Below, one piece after another: positions 1 to 12,234 of a DNA stretch of 64,000 bases. A program made the translations under genes and the position numbers. The first letter of the stretch is position 1. Every line of letters begins with the position of its first letter. The notes below the pieces were generated by a model. That model was not told the DNA's origin. It did no database searches and saw only the letters and a list, made by a program, of their open reading frames with translations. The DNA lies in contig NC_039514.1 of the NCBI RefSeq assembly GCF_003672135.1, positions 8,793,787 through 8,857,786 on the forward strand, in the 5' to 3' direction. Source of the DNA: Ooceraea biroi. Taxonomy: Eukaryota; Arthropoda; Insecta; Hymenoptera; Formicidae.

Positions 1-519
1 CGTCCTTTATTCGGATAAAACGGCCAATATTTATGTGTTGCAATCGAAAATCGGGAAAGTGTTTCTGTTATTTACAATGAATAAGTGCAATGTAAGTAAG
101 TATATACAATATACTTACTTGAGAAATAAGATTCGAGATAAGACATTTCCATATCTTTTGCACTTATTCATTGTAAATAACAGAAACACTTTCCCGATTT
201 TCGATTGCAACACAGAAATATTGGCCGTTTTGTGCAGATTCTACAAATTCTCTTAGAAGAATAGAATAAGATGTCTTTTAGATTTCACAATATTCTGAAA
301 TCAAGAATATTTTGAACTTGCTACAAATTTGTATCTAAATCCTTCTGAGAAAATGAATGAGATAGCACGAAGATTATTTAAATCTAGATTTTCGAATTTT
401 CTATTCAAGATTAAAATATGCTTCTTTTGAATAATAAATATGATTGTCGCTATAGCGATCTTATTTTATGATGGATTAAAGAGTAATAGCATTAAGTCCA
501 GAAATCTTTTCTGTGGGTG
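1..519 (+). mobile_element. 812-bp CACCC MITE, copy A (cut by window edge)
   Basis: This is the right-hand part of the small repeat that recurs six more times in the first 20 kb. It ends in the same terminal word, GTGGGTG at 513-519, followed by TA as the presumed target duplication. The left end lies outside the window. It carries the central inverted repeat (roughly 20-90 against 155-228). No protein is encoded; its open frame is only a translation of the repeat. Confidence 0.9.
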
Positions 520-2035
520 TAACAGAGAAGTGACTATACTGACCGAAAAATTTGCATATTGTGGTGTTGCATGTATTGCTTGTATATTACGATCCGCAAT
601 ACAGATTACTGCAGGCGGGCTATAAAACGGGCTTTACGATCTGCATGGTCTTACGTTCATAATGTTCCTTCCGAAGACAGAGGAAATTAACAGGATATGC
701 ATCATACTCGATTTGCGATTCATACTCCGCAATTTAACCGGTGTCTCCTTACATAATGCCCAACCCAATGAAACAGTTCGCTAATGATTCTTAATAACAA
801 TAAACATGAAATCGTACGTCCGCGGAGCGATTAGAGATATCCGGTGGAGTCCTCTCTTTCGACCCTGCAAATTTTCTTCGTTCACGTTCACAATCGCACG
901 TATCACGATCAAAGCATGAATACCTTTTACGGACGGATCAGATCGATCGATCGAACGGCATCGCGCATGTGTTATGCGACCCGCGAGAAAGATAAACTGG
1001 CCGTCTGTAACGGTAAGCGCAGCTCGCGGCGGTTCTCCGTTATCTATTATTGTCGATCGATGAAAAACGATCTGGACGGTTAAAGAATCCCGCCAGGATC
1101 GTTCTAATTGCCGCGGTCGCTCGTGCAACCAGAAAGCGGAATAATCGTGTCTGTCATAACGCACGTGGTAGCGAACGATGGCAGCTCTCATTATGCGCGC
1201 GATCACGTTCGCCGGACGCGCAAACCGCGACGCTTGACCGGTATTTAACATTGCGTAATACGCGGATACCAACGCGATCATCATGACGAAATCGGCAGCG
1301 TTAAAGTCATCCTTCTAATTCGTCAAAAAAGAGGAAGAGACGAGAGATTTTTTGCCGTGGCTCCGGTACTCGTGGCCTTCGAAGTCTCTCCGCGAGTGTC
1401 TTCCTCCAGCCAGCCAGGGTCAGAGACGACACCGATCCGATCCGCTCGGTACACACGGAGGCATAAGGTCCTTGCGAAAAGAAATGGCACCACCGAGATA
1501 CGCGAGGATCTCTCGGCATGATGCCTGAGGAACGCGACGCATTCCGTCCAGGAATGCAAACGCACGTGGACGTATCGCGAAGGTCGGAATTTCGTCAATA
1601 TTAATTACGGTGCGCGCCTTTTTCCTCGCTCCGACCTTGTAAATCCTCCGTGAATTCCTCACGTGTCTTCATCTCCAATTTTGATAAACGGTACATTTGT
1701 TCATGCCAATAAACACTCGTGTATCATCATGTCCGAATCGCGCAAGGATTACGCATAATTTGCACATGTATGAGACTCAGCTGCGTGCAAGCGTGTCAGA
1801 ATGCGCGTGCACCTTCGTTCGCGTCAGCGCATTGTTCCGTTAAATTAGGCTAATGCCGATTACAAACGGCACACTATTGAATTTAACTTTCTCAACGTTC
1901 GCTCCTCCGGTGATTTCGATGCGCGGGAAACTGTGAAAGAGGTGACGTCGTGATCGAATTAATATCTAGAATACTTAGAGAAGTCCACATAAAAAAGAAC
2001 ACGTCGCACGAAATCGCACGAAATATCGGTGACCA
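520..2035. other. Intergenic, no gene seen
   Basis: This stretch separates MITE copies A and B. It has CpG-rich patches at about 0.85-1.6 kb with short open frames on both strands. None has splice sites or recognisable protein features. Confidence 0.5.
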
Positions 2036-2847
2036 CACCCTCAGAAAGGATTTCTGATAACAAGACGAAAAATATTCTTGACTAATTTAATCGTATTACA
2101 AGTATAAAAAATATGAAAATAAAACAATTTTTTATTTAAATCAGTAATTTCCATTCTTCTCTCTCGAATTAAATAAGATTGTCTTACTGTCTCGAGACAA
2201 GAGTAACATATACAAATTTATGCTTATATATTCTTGTATGTAGAATAATTTGATATTAGCGCCACTTTATAGTAGGCTTTGTCCATGTCGACGCGTCATT
2301 TTCTCACAGTCGCTCGTCGACTCGGCGCCGTCCTTTATTCGGATAAAACGGCCAATATTTATGTGTTGCAATCGAAAATCGGGAAAGTGTTTCTGTTATT
2401 TACAATGAATAAGTGCAATGTAAGTAAGTATATACAATATACTTACTTGAGAAATAAGATTCGAGATAAGACATTTCCATATCTTTTGCACTTATTCATT
2501 GTAAATAACAGAAACACTTTCCCGATTTTCGATTGCAACACAGAAATATTGGCCGTTTTGTGCAGATTCTACAAATTCTCTTAGAAGAATAGAATAAGAT
2601 GTCTTTTAGATCTCACAATATTGTGAAATCAAGAATATTTTGAACTTGCTACAAATTTGTATCTAAATCCTTCTGAGAAAATGAATGAGATAGCACCAAG
2701 ATTATTTGAATCTAGATTTTCGAATTTTCTATTGAAGATTAAAATATGCTTCTTTTGAATAATAAATATGATTGTCGCTATAGCGATCTTATTTTATGAT
2801 AGATTAAAGAGTAATAGCATTAAGTCCAGAAATCTTTTCTGTGGGTG
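2036..2847 (+). mobile_element. 812-bp CACCC MITE, copy B
   Basis: A complete copy of 812 bp, bounded by inverted ends: CACCCTCAG on the left and the reverse complement of CACCCACAG on the right. Both ends continue into AAAAGATTTCTG with a few mismatches. The dinucleotide CA flanks both sides (2034-2035 and 2848-2849), fitting a 2-bp target duplication. Two arms of about 70-80 bp near the centre are reverse complements separated by ~65 bp, so a single strand would fold into a hairpin. It has no transposase and must be non-autonomous. CAC-starting ends with short duplications suggest the CMC (CACTA/Mirage/Chapaev) group, which is inference. Confidence 0.92.
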
Positions 2848-4305
2848 CAAGCGCGTTCGGTCCCGCGGAATAATTCGCGAGAAAATCGAACGTTACAGCT
2901 CCGTGTAATTTTCAAGCGCGCGGATCGTAATTAAGTATTCGCATCATGCTAATGCACGACGTGTCCGCGTCTCCGAACGAACACGATGTGGAACACGCGG
3001 CAACACGCAACACATCCCGCTCACTTCCTACGAAAGAAATTAATTTTCATAACCGCGTTTTCAATTTAATATCGCTATATCTGTGCCAGCGATCGCGCCG
3101 CTAAATATAGCGATCATATTTATGCGCGCTGTACTCTCATATTTATATTATCCCGCGTGTTACCAAGATTAGATCGAGCACTCTCCCGATCTCTTAATCA
3201 AATGGCATTTCAGATTAGAATAGCCGGAATTAATCCGCGCAGAAATGAAAAGGGTAGCCGTTCCACAATGTTCTCGAAAAACGATCCGACGAGCAAAAAC
3301 CTGACACGAATAGTTGCGCACACAGAACTTGCGACTCCCCCCGCGCGAGATAATTCAGAATGACGATATCATTGGTGACTCGCGCGCGCGCGATTTTATG
3401 CGACTCCCACATACACGTACGCGCTGAACAATCCTATCGATGATCGCTATCGGCGTCAATATACTCGTATGTTTCGTCCGTTCTCCGAGGCTTTATTGCA
3501 TCTGCATACAGTCGCGTTACACTGACTGAGGCACGAGACAAACGCACGCACGTGGCCGCGTGCACGGCGGATACTATATTCACCACCAGGTTTAGAAAGT
3601 CCGCGAAACGATCGGCTCGTGAATGTTACAACCGTTTCACAACGAATCCACCGGGTAAGGTGTGCCTGCATCGACGTGCGGTCCTCACGCGGATGCGTGA
3701 GCATAATAGGTCAAAGATCTCAATCATCGGGAATCCTTGACCTATTGAACGTACCAGCTGCTGGTCCAGCTCGAATTTCGTCCCGCAGCGGGATAACTGT
3801 CGTTATTAGCACTTGTACGAGAAATGCGCAACACTAACTGTAAACGTAATAACCGTTACGGGATTTGCGTGCCGCCTACGCTATATACAAAGAGCGTGTA
3901 TGTGCCTAAAATATCGGGTCCCGATTAGCATCTCGCGGTATCGACGGGCGCAACTAACGTTACTTTCCTTCCGCGAGTCGTTCAAGTTTGAAATCGATAA
4001 CCCGACTTATCATATTTATTTTAAACTGAATTCGCAATTCATGCAGATTTGCTAATTTGCATCCCGGATTCACGAGCACGAGGAGTGAGTTTTGATATCC
4101 GTTTCGATATCGTTCCGACGATGCATATAAGGGCGGTCTCTCGCATTTTCAGCGAGCTCGCACGGCATGTCAAGTAAACCGGAAAACGTAATGTTATCTC
4201 TGTCCCTTAACCACGATGTCTTTAAGAGCGCACGGCGCAATTTTATGTCGTTCTTGACGACCATAAATGTCTTAACGATTCTCCGGCTTCCTCGCGCCTT
4301 TTGTA
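2848..4305. other. Intergenic, no gene seen
   Basis: Mixed-composition DNA between two MITE copies. Short overlapping open frames at 3.2-4.3 kb lack convincing splice contexts or similarity to any protein I recognise. Confidence 0.45.
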
Positions 4306-5117
4306 CACCCACAGAAAAGATTTCTGGACTTAATGCTATTACTCTTTAATCCATTATAAAATAAGATCGCTATAGCGACAATCATATTTATTATTGAAAA
4401 GAAGCATATTTTAATCTTGAATAGAAAATTCGAAAATCTAGATTCAAATAATCTTCGTGCTATCTCATTCATTTTCTCAGAAGGATTTAGATACAAATTT
4501 GTAGCAAGTTCAAAATATTCTTGATTTCACAATATTGTGAGATCTAAAAGACATCTTATTCTATTCTTCTAAGAGAATTTGTAGAATCTGCACAAAACGG
4601 CCAATATTTCTGTGTTGCAATCGAAAATCGGGAAAGTGTTTCTGTTATTTACAATGAATAAGTGCAAAAGATATGGAAATGTCTTATCTCGAATCTTATT
4701 TCTCAAGTAAGTATATTGTATGTACTTACTTACATTGCACTTATTCATTGTAAATAACAGAAACACTTTCCCGATTTTCGATTGCAACACATAAATATTG
4801 GCCGTTTTATCCGAATAAAGGACGGCGCCGAGTCGACGAGCGACTGTGAGAAAATGACGCGTCGACATGGACAAAGCCTACTATAAAGTGGCGCTAATAT
4901 CAAATTATTCTACATACAAGAATATATAAGGATAAATTTGTACATGTTACTCTTGTCTGAAGACAGTAAGACAATCTTATTTAATTCGAGAGAGAAGAAT
5001 GGAAATTACTGATTTAAATTAAAAATTGTTTTATTTTCATATTTTTTATACTTGTAATACGATTAAATTAGTCAAGAATATTTTTCGTCTTGTTATCAGA
5101 AATCTTTTCTGAGGGTG
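4306..5117 (-). mobile_element. 812-bp CACCC MITE, copy C
   Basis: A complete 812-bp copy in reverse orientation. Ends are CACCCACAG at 4306 and GAGGGTG at 5111-5117, flanked by TA on both sides (4304-4305 and 5118-5119). Its sequence is nearly identical to copy B. Confidence 0.92.
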
Positions 5118-7417
5118 TACGTACCCCATTAAAGATTTCATTACACGCTCTTCGTAATGCCTCGCGCGTATGAAAGAAAAGGAGAGACGATGAAGAGATG
5201 AAGAGAACGAGAAAACTTGTTCGGACCGCACGCGATAGTTGGTTCACGCCGAAAGGAAGATGAATCCTTTTCTTATTATTCAGCGTCAGCGAACGCATCG
5301 TATATCGCTCTTCACGTCTTGGATGATTATAAAGAACGCGCGTTCGAAAACAGGAAGACCAACACACACGTAGCATGTACATACGTGTGTGCGATTCTGA
5401 ATTCTGACATTCTGAAAGATCGCCGAGTATTACGCGATCATTACGATTGATCTCGTAACTCCATTCTCTCTCTCTCATTATATTAACACGCGCAACACAT
5501 AGTCTTACCATGCGGCTTCGGAAATGTTACGTTGCTTCTTATCGCGGCTTTAATTAACCATTATGCAGCCAAATCATCGCTCGGTATCGTGCAGACACGG
5601 CCGCAACCGTGCAACACAAATAAAAGCAGTTAGTCACGTAAGGTGCGTTTGTAAATGGTCTTCCTATTTCGATATTGCTACGCGGGCAAATCGGACTTGC
5701 AATTGTGAATTCAAATTGTGGAATAAATAGGGATCCGTGCGATCATCTACAAGTCACGTGCAACACGCACGATACATCGAGTGAAAGCATTTACGAACGC
5801 GATGAATATGCATTACGGCGCGAAAACTATTCATTATTTTTTCCTTTTTTTAATCTGTTTTTCTATTGAACATGTACGCGTACAATTATTCTCCCTGAGA
5901 GATGTATTGCGTTATCGATATAAAGTGAAAAAGGAGTTTATCCATGCGTTATCGAAAGTCTATCTATATCATGTTTCGTAGTATCGAATACGTGCTATAT
6001 ATCGGAGCAATCGTAACTCCACAACACTGGAACGAAGCACATTCAGTATCGCGAATGCTGGTTGCAACGAGCCTGCATAACAATGCATACACTGAACACA
6101 AGACATAAAACTGCACGCCTACGAATCCTTTATTAAATAGATTATTTTTTAACTATGCAATGCCCAATTTTTTATTTCAGACGCATATTATTTATTAAAT
6201 ATTTTTTTAACTCGTAAAGAAATGAGACAATCTCATTTCCTTCTTGATTCATTCTTGTAAAATATATTTTATTATTTTATTGTGCTTAAATAAGTTAAAT
6301 TTAATTACATCTTTTCTAGTTTTCCGAATATTCGAACTGTTGCCACGCAATTATCTTATTTGCTTTATATTTCCTACCAGCAAAACTAAAAGAGTGTAAG
6401 CAGGTCCGCACAGGAGCAACCTCTTTTACTTATCTCGAGTCTCGCGAGTATTCAATCTTAATTTTCCGGCACATTTCGATGTGCAAAAGAACAGGATCGT
6501 CGCGTTGCGCGATTCGGTTTCAGCGCGGAACGTTTTAAAAACCCGCAACCCGATCTTGCATTTTCTTGCAGCGACCTAATAAGTACATAATTAATAACGA
6601 ACACGCGTTATCCACATGTTATTCTCGTTCTCGATCGTGGTGTTTCGACCCCCACTTTGGCATCTTTACTTTCTAAACGCACGGTAAGAATTATCTCTCG
6701 TCCGGCTAAAACGCGACTCGTTGATGGCGATCACGCGCGCGTGGCGCGCGATGATGCGATCGAACGAAAGGAATCGTTCGCCACTGATGAAAAGTCACTC
6801 CTTTCGTTAGGAATCCCTTGGAGAAGCCTTCCGTTATTAATACTCACGTCTTAGCCGATCGATCGTTCGGATCGATGACGATCTCGCGTTCCCCTTCGTC
6901 TCGGTGGACTGAGAGACAGGTGGTTGGTTCTCGCGGCCGTTCCGTCGACGCAGAGACGAGGGCGGCAACCCCTACGTTGACAGTCGTGACTGGACAGCGC
7001 GTTCACGTCGGACAAACCGATCTCCTAGACGATCCTCGATCGATCGAACTCTGCGTGCACTTTGGTGCTTTTTCGGTGGTACCGGTTCACGTGCGTGAGT
7101 GCTTGCGCGCTTGCGTATGTGGAAAGCAGGGTCGCGAGGGGATCGCGCGTGGAGTGTGTTCGCGATCACGCTGCAGGTTGAAAATCTGCCTCTGGAGAAC
7201 GCGTCCGAACGGTTCGGGGGTTCGGGGACAACTGAACCTGCCCGAGTGACGGCGGACTTTGGAATCGGTGAGCGGTTCGCCGACTCTCTCGGCTCCGACG
7301 CGAGTTCGCTCGCGAAGTCGCGGTCGTCGTTTTCTCTCTGTACACGGCACACGGTGCGCCTCCGCTTGTTCCACCGCCTCCTCTCCTTTTTCCTCCTTTT
7401 CCACCTTCCCCACCTCC
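5118..7417. other. Intergenic; CpG-rich block from ~6.6 kb
   Basis: The first half is AT-rich with no gene seen. From about 6.65 to 7.65 kb the DNA becomes strongly CpG-rich, as in the promoter/5' exon regions of the confident genes here. It leads into the exon candidate at 7418-7511. Confidence 0.45.
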
Positions 7418-7511
7418 ATGAGGCTATCTCTCTCTCTCTCTTTTGCTGTCAGTGTCGCCTCCGCATGTGCGCCTCCTCTGTGTCACTGGCCGTGCCATGT
7501 CGCCGCTGCAG
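7418..7511 (+). CDS. Candidate first coding exon with signal-peptide-like start
   Basis: An ATG at 7418 opens 31 codons plus one base and runs into a strong splice donor (GCAG|GTAAGC, intron from 7512). The peptide begins MRLSLSLSFAVSVASA and then turns Cys/His-rich, which looks like a secretion signal. It sits in a CpG-rich block typical of promoters. The Ser/Leu run comes from a CT-rich stretch, so the signal-peptide look could be a by-product of a pyrimidine-rich 5' UTR. No downstream exon could be linked to it. Protein unknown. Confidence 0.25.
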
Positions 7512-8005
7512 GTAAGCCCGGGACACGCATGCACGCACACGCGCACGTGCGCGTTAAGCGTTAATTTTAATCGAGCGGGATCGAATTCGTGGCGCCGCGA
7601 ATCGCGTGCACCCCTTCGGTGCTCGTCCCGTTATAGCTTCCCTTGCCAGCTGTTCATCCTCAAGCCCACCCTCGCCTCTTGCTTCTGTCGAATACTTGCT
7701 TCAAATGCGAATAACGCGAATTTGTAACGGGCCAATTTGTTAAACACTGCGCATTACATGTCAATTAGATAAGAGATGAAGATTCTCACGATCAGACGCT
7801 CGACTGACGTAACATGTGAATCTGCGAGTAAATTTTGCCACCATGAATGTACTGTGAGTCTGTCTTCGGGAACGTCATTACACGAAGCACCAGGCGGAAA
7901 ATGACAAGCCGCAAGAGGCGAACGCGACTGGACTTTATTATATTGAACTGCTTGTACGTAAACGCAGCGGTGTTTGCGCGAATTTTCCCACGACAATGAA
8001 AAGCG

Positions 8006-8817
8006 CACCCTCAGAAAAGATTTCTGATAACAAGACGAAAAATATTCTTGACTAATTTAATCGTATTACAAGTATAAAAAATATGAAAATAAAACAATTT
8101 TTAATTTAAATCAGTAATTTCGATTCTTCTCTCTCGAATTAAATAACATTGTCTTACTGTCTTCAGACAAGAGTAACATGTACAAATTTATCCTTATATA
8201 TTCTTGTATGTAGAATAATTTGATATTAGCGCCACTTTATAGTGGGCTTTGTCGATGTCGACGCGTCATTTTCTCACAATCGCTCGTCGACTCGGCGCCG
8301 TCCTTTATTCGGATAAAACGGCCAATATTTATGTGTTGCAATCGAAAATCGGGAAAGTGTTTCTGTTATTTACAATGAATAAGTGCAATGTAAGTAAGTA
8401 TATACAATATACTTACTTGAGAAATAAGATTCGAGATAAGACATTTCCATATCTATTGCACTTATTCATTGTAAATAACAGAAACACTTTCCCGATTTTC
8501 GATTGCAACACAGAAATATTGGCCGTTTTGTGCAGATTCTACAAATTCTCTTAGAAGAATAGAATAAGATGTCTTTTAGATCTCACAATATTGTGAAATC
8601 AAGAATATTTTGAACTTGCTACAAATTTGTATCTAAATCCTTCTGAGAAAATGAATGAGATAGCACGAAGATTATTTAAATCTAGATTTTCGAATTTTCT
8701 ATTCAAGATTAAAATATGCTTCTTTTGAATAATAAATATGATTGTCGCTATAGCGATCTTATTTTATGATAGATTAAAGAGTAATAGCATTAAGTCCAGA
8801 AATCTTTTCTGTGGGTG
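8006..8817 (+). mobile_element. 812-bp CACCC MITE, copy D
   Basis: A complete 812-bp copy from CACCCTCAG at 8006 to GTGGGTG at 8811-8817. It is flanked by CG on both sides (8004-8005 and 8818-8819), showing that the 2-bp duplication is not restricted to TA. Confidence 0.92.
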
Positions 8818-11077
8818 CGATGAGCTTCTATTAATAATGATAATTAGCTGCACTTTCACGAAGAGAAGAACGAGAGTTCTGCACAATAATTGGCTTGATT
8901 GCGTTTCGCGTGTCACTGGGTCACTGTTTTCCGGCGATGGAGAATTCTTCCCTGAGCACGATTACTTTCGACAAAGCAACCATCCATCAGGAAAGACTGT
9001 TTGAATGTCAAGAATGAATAATTAAGATCATCAAGCCACGCTATTAAGATACTTAGTTAGTTTTAGCAAATCATATGTATTATCACGTTGCGTGATCTCT
9101 ACAAAAAAAATATAACAATGAGTAGGAAGACACTCCGGCAATTAAAACGCTTTAGATGCTCTCGCGATAATACGCTTAAAATACAAATTAGAATATATTA
9201 AAGGAATACGTGATGCATATCTTTAAAAACTGTTCGTGATTTACGTAAGGTAAGATTTAGAGACATCCTGACACAAACATCCAAAATGCTTGAGATAATG
9301 TTACTAGAACACTTGTAAGACGATGAAGAAACACTCCGAAATGATAAACGACTTCGTCACGAGGATCAAGAGATCAAAAATTGATGAAATTAAATTAATG
9401 ACGTACCAATTTCTTCAGAACACTTCGTTTATAACTTTTCGTTGATAATTCTTGAAGAAATTAAAGATCACTGATCTCTAATGCACTGCGTGACAGCACT
9501 GCGACTCGTTTCTTAGTTGTGCACCGCCCGCGAAGAAGAGAGTTTTCCCGTTATTAGTGATGCTAGGATACACGGGCGCGTCTCAGAAATCGTTGGTGCA
9601 GCGTGCATCGCGGTCGCGTTAATACTCAGAGAATCCTGTCACTTGCGACAGTATTTAAAGAGAACTCATTACCGCGTGACATCATACCTAGACCTAAGAC
9701 AATCGAGCAATGGTGATAGCATCTCATTCCCTCTACTTTTCGGGGGTGTATGAGACAAGATTACTAAGTGTTAATGTCGTGTCGTAAAATGATAATCATT
9801 TCTGTGGAAATCACGAGCAAGCCACGTTTTACTAAAACTGAGACGCGTGAGCAAAATGAGAAGACAGATTTTGTCCATTAACATCATTGTACGATTATTA
9901 TGAGTCCGTGCCTGTGTGAGAAAAATACGTTTATATATTAAAGAGATAAGAGGAATTGGAATCGAATCTATCGAATGCTAACACCGTGAAAATAAGGAAA
10001 ATTACGCGCGACATTCTCTCTATAATTCATAATTAAATTCTTTGTCGGCCGTAAATTGTGGTAAAAGATGTATCATTATATCTTTATAATTGTGTGATGC
10101 AATCTTTCGGACATGATGTTAATATGCATTTTGAGACGACGTGTTTGATAGCTGCTTAATTCTATGTCGTTACTCATTATTCTCTAGTAGTTTCGTAACA
10201 TTTCTCTAAACATAGCAATCCGCTGTCAGTCGGACGTGTTCATTAACTCTTGCTGGCACATGCGGTTATTATTCAATTACGTCTACAGACTTTTATAGAA
10301 TCGAGCTTTCTCAATCCGATCAAACAGGAATTGTATCAATGAAATAAATCAGAAAAGATGTATTTCCGAAAAATAATTTCGTAATAAACCAATTTGCGAC
10401 TTCATAGATCCATCGAATATTGTCGATTTCTTTCCACAATAGTCTCGACAATAATCGATATTGATTGCGGTTGCGGTTGAAGACAAGGTGAAAGAGCCAT
10501 TTATTTCAGATGCCGACTACGTACGCGCGCTTCTCCTTGATCGTCTTTCTTTGTCTCTTTTGATAGTCATTACCGTGGTGTCGTAACAAGAAAGGCTATT
10601 GCTTTTTAAACCCGTCCTTTGATTCTAACAGATTTAATGCAACCGCGTGATTGCATATGTTCGTTATTCTCCGTTTTTTCCTAGATTGTCTGATAATGAA
10701 ACAGAAAGATTTGAGACAATAAAATAAATAAAGAAAAGAATTAATTTTATTAATGATTATGATATCCGTAACGATTTGCCTCATAATGCGTTATCACAAA
10801 CGACAGTGGTATCCATTAAATCAGCGTTAACTGAAGACTTTCACCGAACGAGACTGAAACGGAATAAAGTATTCTCTCGCGGTTCTATTTGCAACGCGAT
10901 CGAGCGAACAATACTTTCTCCGCAATATTTTTCAAGCCGTTCGTCCAGGAAATAAATAATGAGGTTTTTGGAGATTGACGTCTACGTATCTGCTTACTTG
11001 CACATCTCATTTCATGATCGTTATCACCGTGCGATATTGACGAAGCGTGTCGTCACGTCGCGTCACGCGCGACGTCA
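8818..11077. other. Intergenic, no gene seen
   Basis: AT-rich DNA of about 2.3 kb between MITE copies D and E. No open frame with splice sites or recognisable protein, and no further repeat structure, was seen. Confidence 0.45.
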
Positions 11078-12234
11078 CACCCACAGAAAAGATTTCTGGA
11101 CTTAATGCTATTACTCTTTAATCAATCATAAAATAAGATCGCTATAGCGACAATCATATTTATTATTCAAAAGAAGCATATTTTAATCTTGAATAGAAAA
11201 TTCGAAAATCTAGATTAAAAAATCTTGGTGCTATCTCATTCATTTTCTCAGAAGGATTTAGATACAAATTTGTAGCAAGTTCAAAATATTCTTGATTTCA
11301 GAATATTGTGAAATCTAAAAGACATCTTATTCTATTCTTCTAAGAGAATTTGTAGAATCTGCACAAAACGGCCAATATTTCTGTGTTGCAATCGAAAATC
11401 GGGAAAGTGTTTCTGTTATTTACAATGAATAAGTGCAAAAGATATGGAAATGTCTTATCTCGAATCTTATTTTTCAAGTAAGTATATATAATTAAATAAT
11501 AAAAAATTAATTAATTTAATAATAAATTAATATTCAGCTTAAAATAGGCAATTTTCCTATAATAATAATCCTATACCTCCTATAATAATTTTCCTATAAT
11601 AATAATCCTATACCTCGAGCGGCTCGGCACTCGCCTCCGCGCGCTCTGGATTCGCTTGACTTTAATATTCAATATTTCGATTATTATTGCGAATATCGCA
11701 AAACGGTATAGGACTTTTCTCTTCGTCTCGATCCGCTCTACTCGTGTACGGAAGCTGGGGCGATCATTACCGGACACCCTGTATATACTTACTTGAGAAA
11801 TAAGATTCGAGATAAGACATTTCCATATCTTTTAATATTTCTTGTAGAGTATTGCACCTATTCATTGTAAATAACAGAAACACTTTCCCGATTTTCGATT
11901 GCAACACATAAATATTGGCCGTTTTATCCGAATAAAGGACGGCGCCGAGTCGACGAGCGACTGTGAGAAAATGACGCGTCGACATGGACAAAGCCTACTA
12001 TAAAGTGGCGCTAATATCAAATTATTCTACATACAAGAATATATAAGGATAAATTTGTACATGTTACTCTTGTCTGAAGACAGTAAGACAATCTTATTTA
12101 ATTCGAGAGAGAAGAATAGAAATTACTGATTTAAATTAAAAATTGTTTTATTTTCATATTTTTTATACTTGTAATACGATTAAATTAGTCAAGAATATTT
12201 TTCGTCTTGTTATCAGAAATCCTTTCTGAGGGTG
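11078..12234 (-). mobile_element. CACCC MITE, copy E, longer variant with an insertion
   Basis: Ends and flanking CA duplication (11076-11077 and 12235-12236) match the family, but the copy is 1157 bp. A foreign segment of about 290 bp sits in the loop of the central hairpin. To its right, the arm continues with the reverse complement of a segment (about 37 bp, ending near 11832) that the 812-bp copies carry only once. In this copy the palindrome is therefore longer than in its relatives. Confidence 0.88.
11489..11782. mobile_element. Insertion inside MITE copy E with one ACAGGGTGTCCGG end
   Basis: The right edge reads as the reverse complement of ACAGGGTGTCCGGTAATGA. That terminus starts identically to the 33-bp insertion at 53016. 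The left edge is AT-rich and ambiguous; no matching inverted end is visible, so this may be a truncated element. It contains a ~37-bp direct duplication around 11550-11620 and a GC-rich right half. No coding function recognised. Confidence 0.6.

Noticed and set aside
2279..2584. A 101-residue frame beginning MSMSTRHFLTVARRLG, seen repeatedly (also at 4569, 8249, 17378, 19001)
   Set aside because: It is the translation of the 812-bp MITE through its hairpin. The second half is the mirror of the first, and it recurs with the repeat. No protein features.
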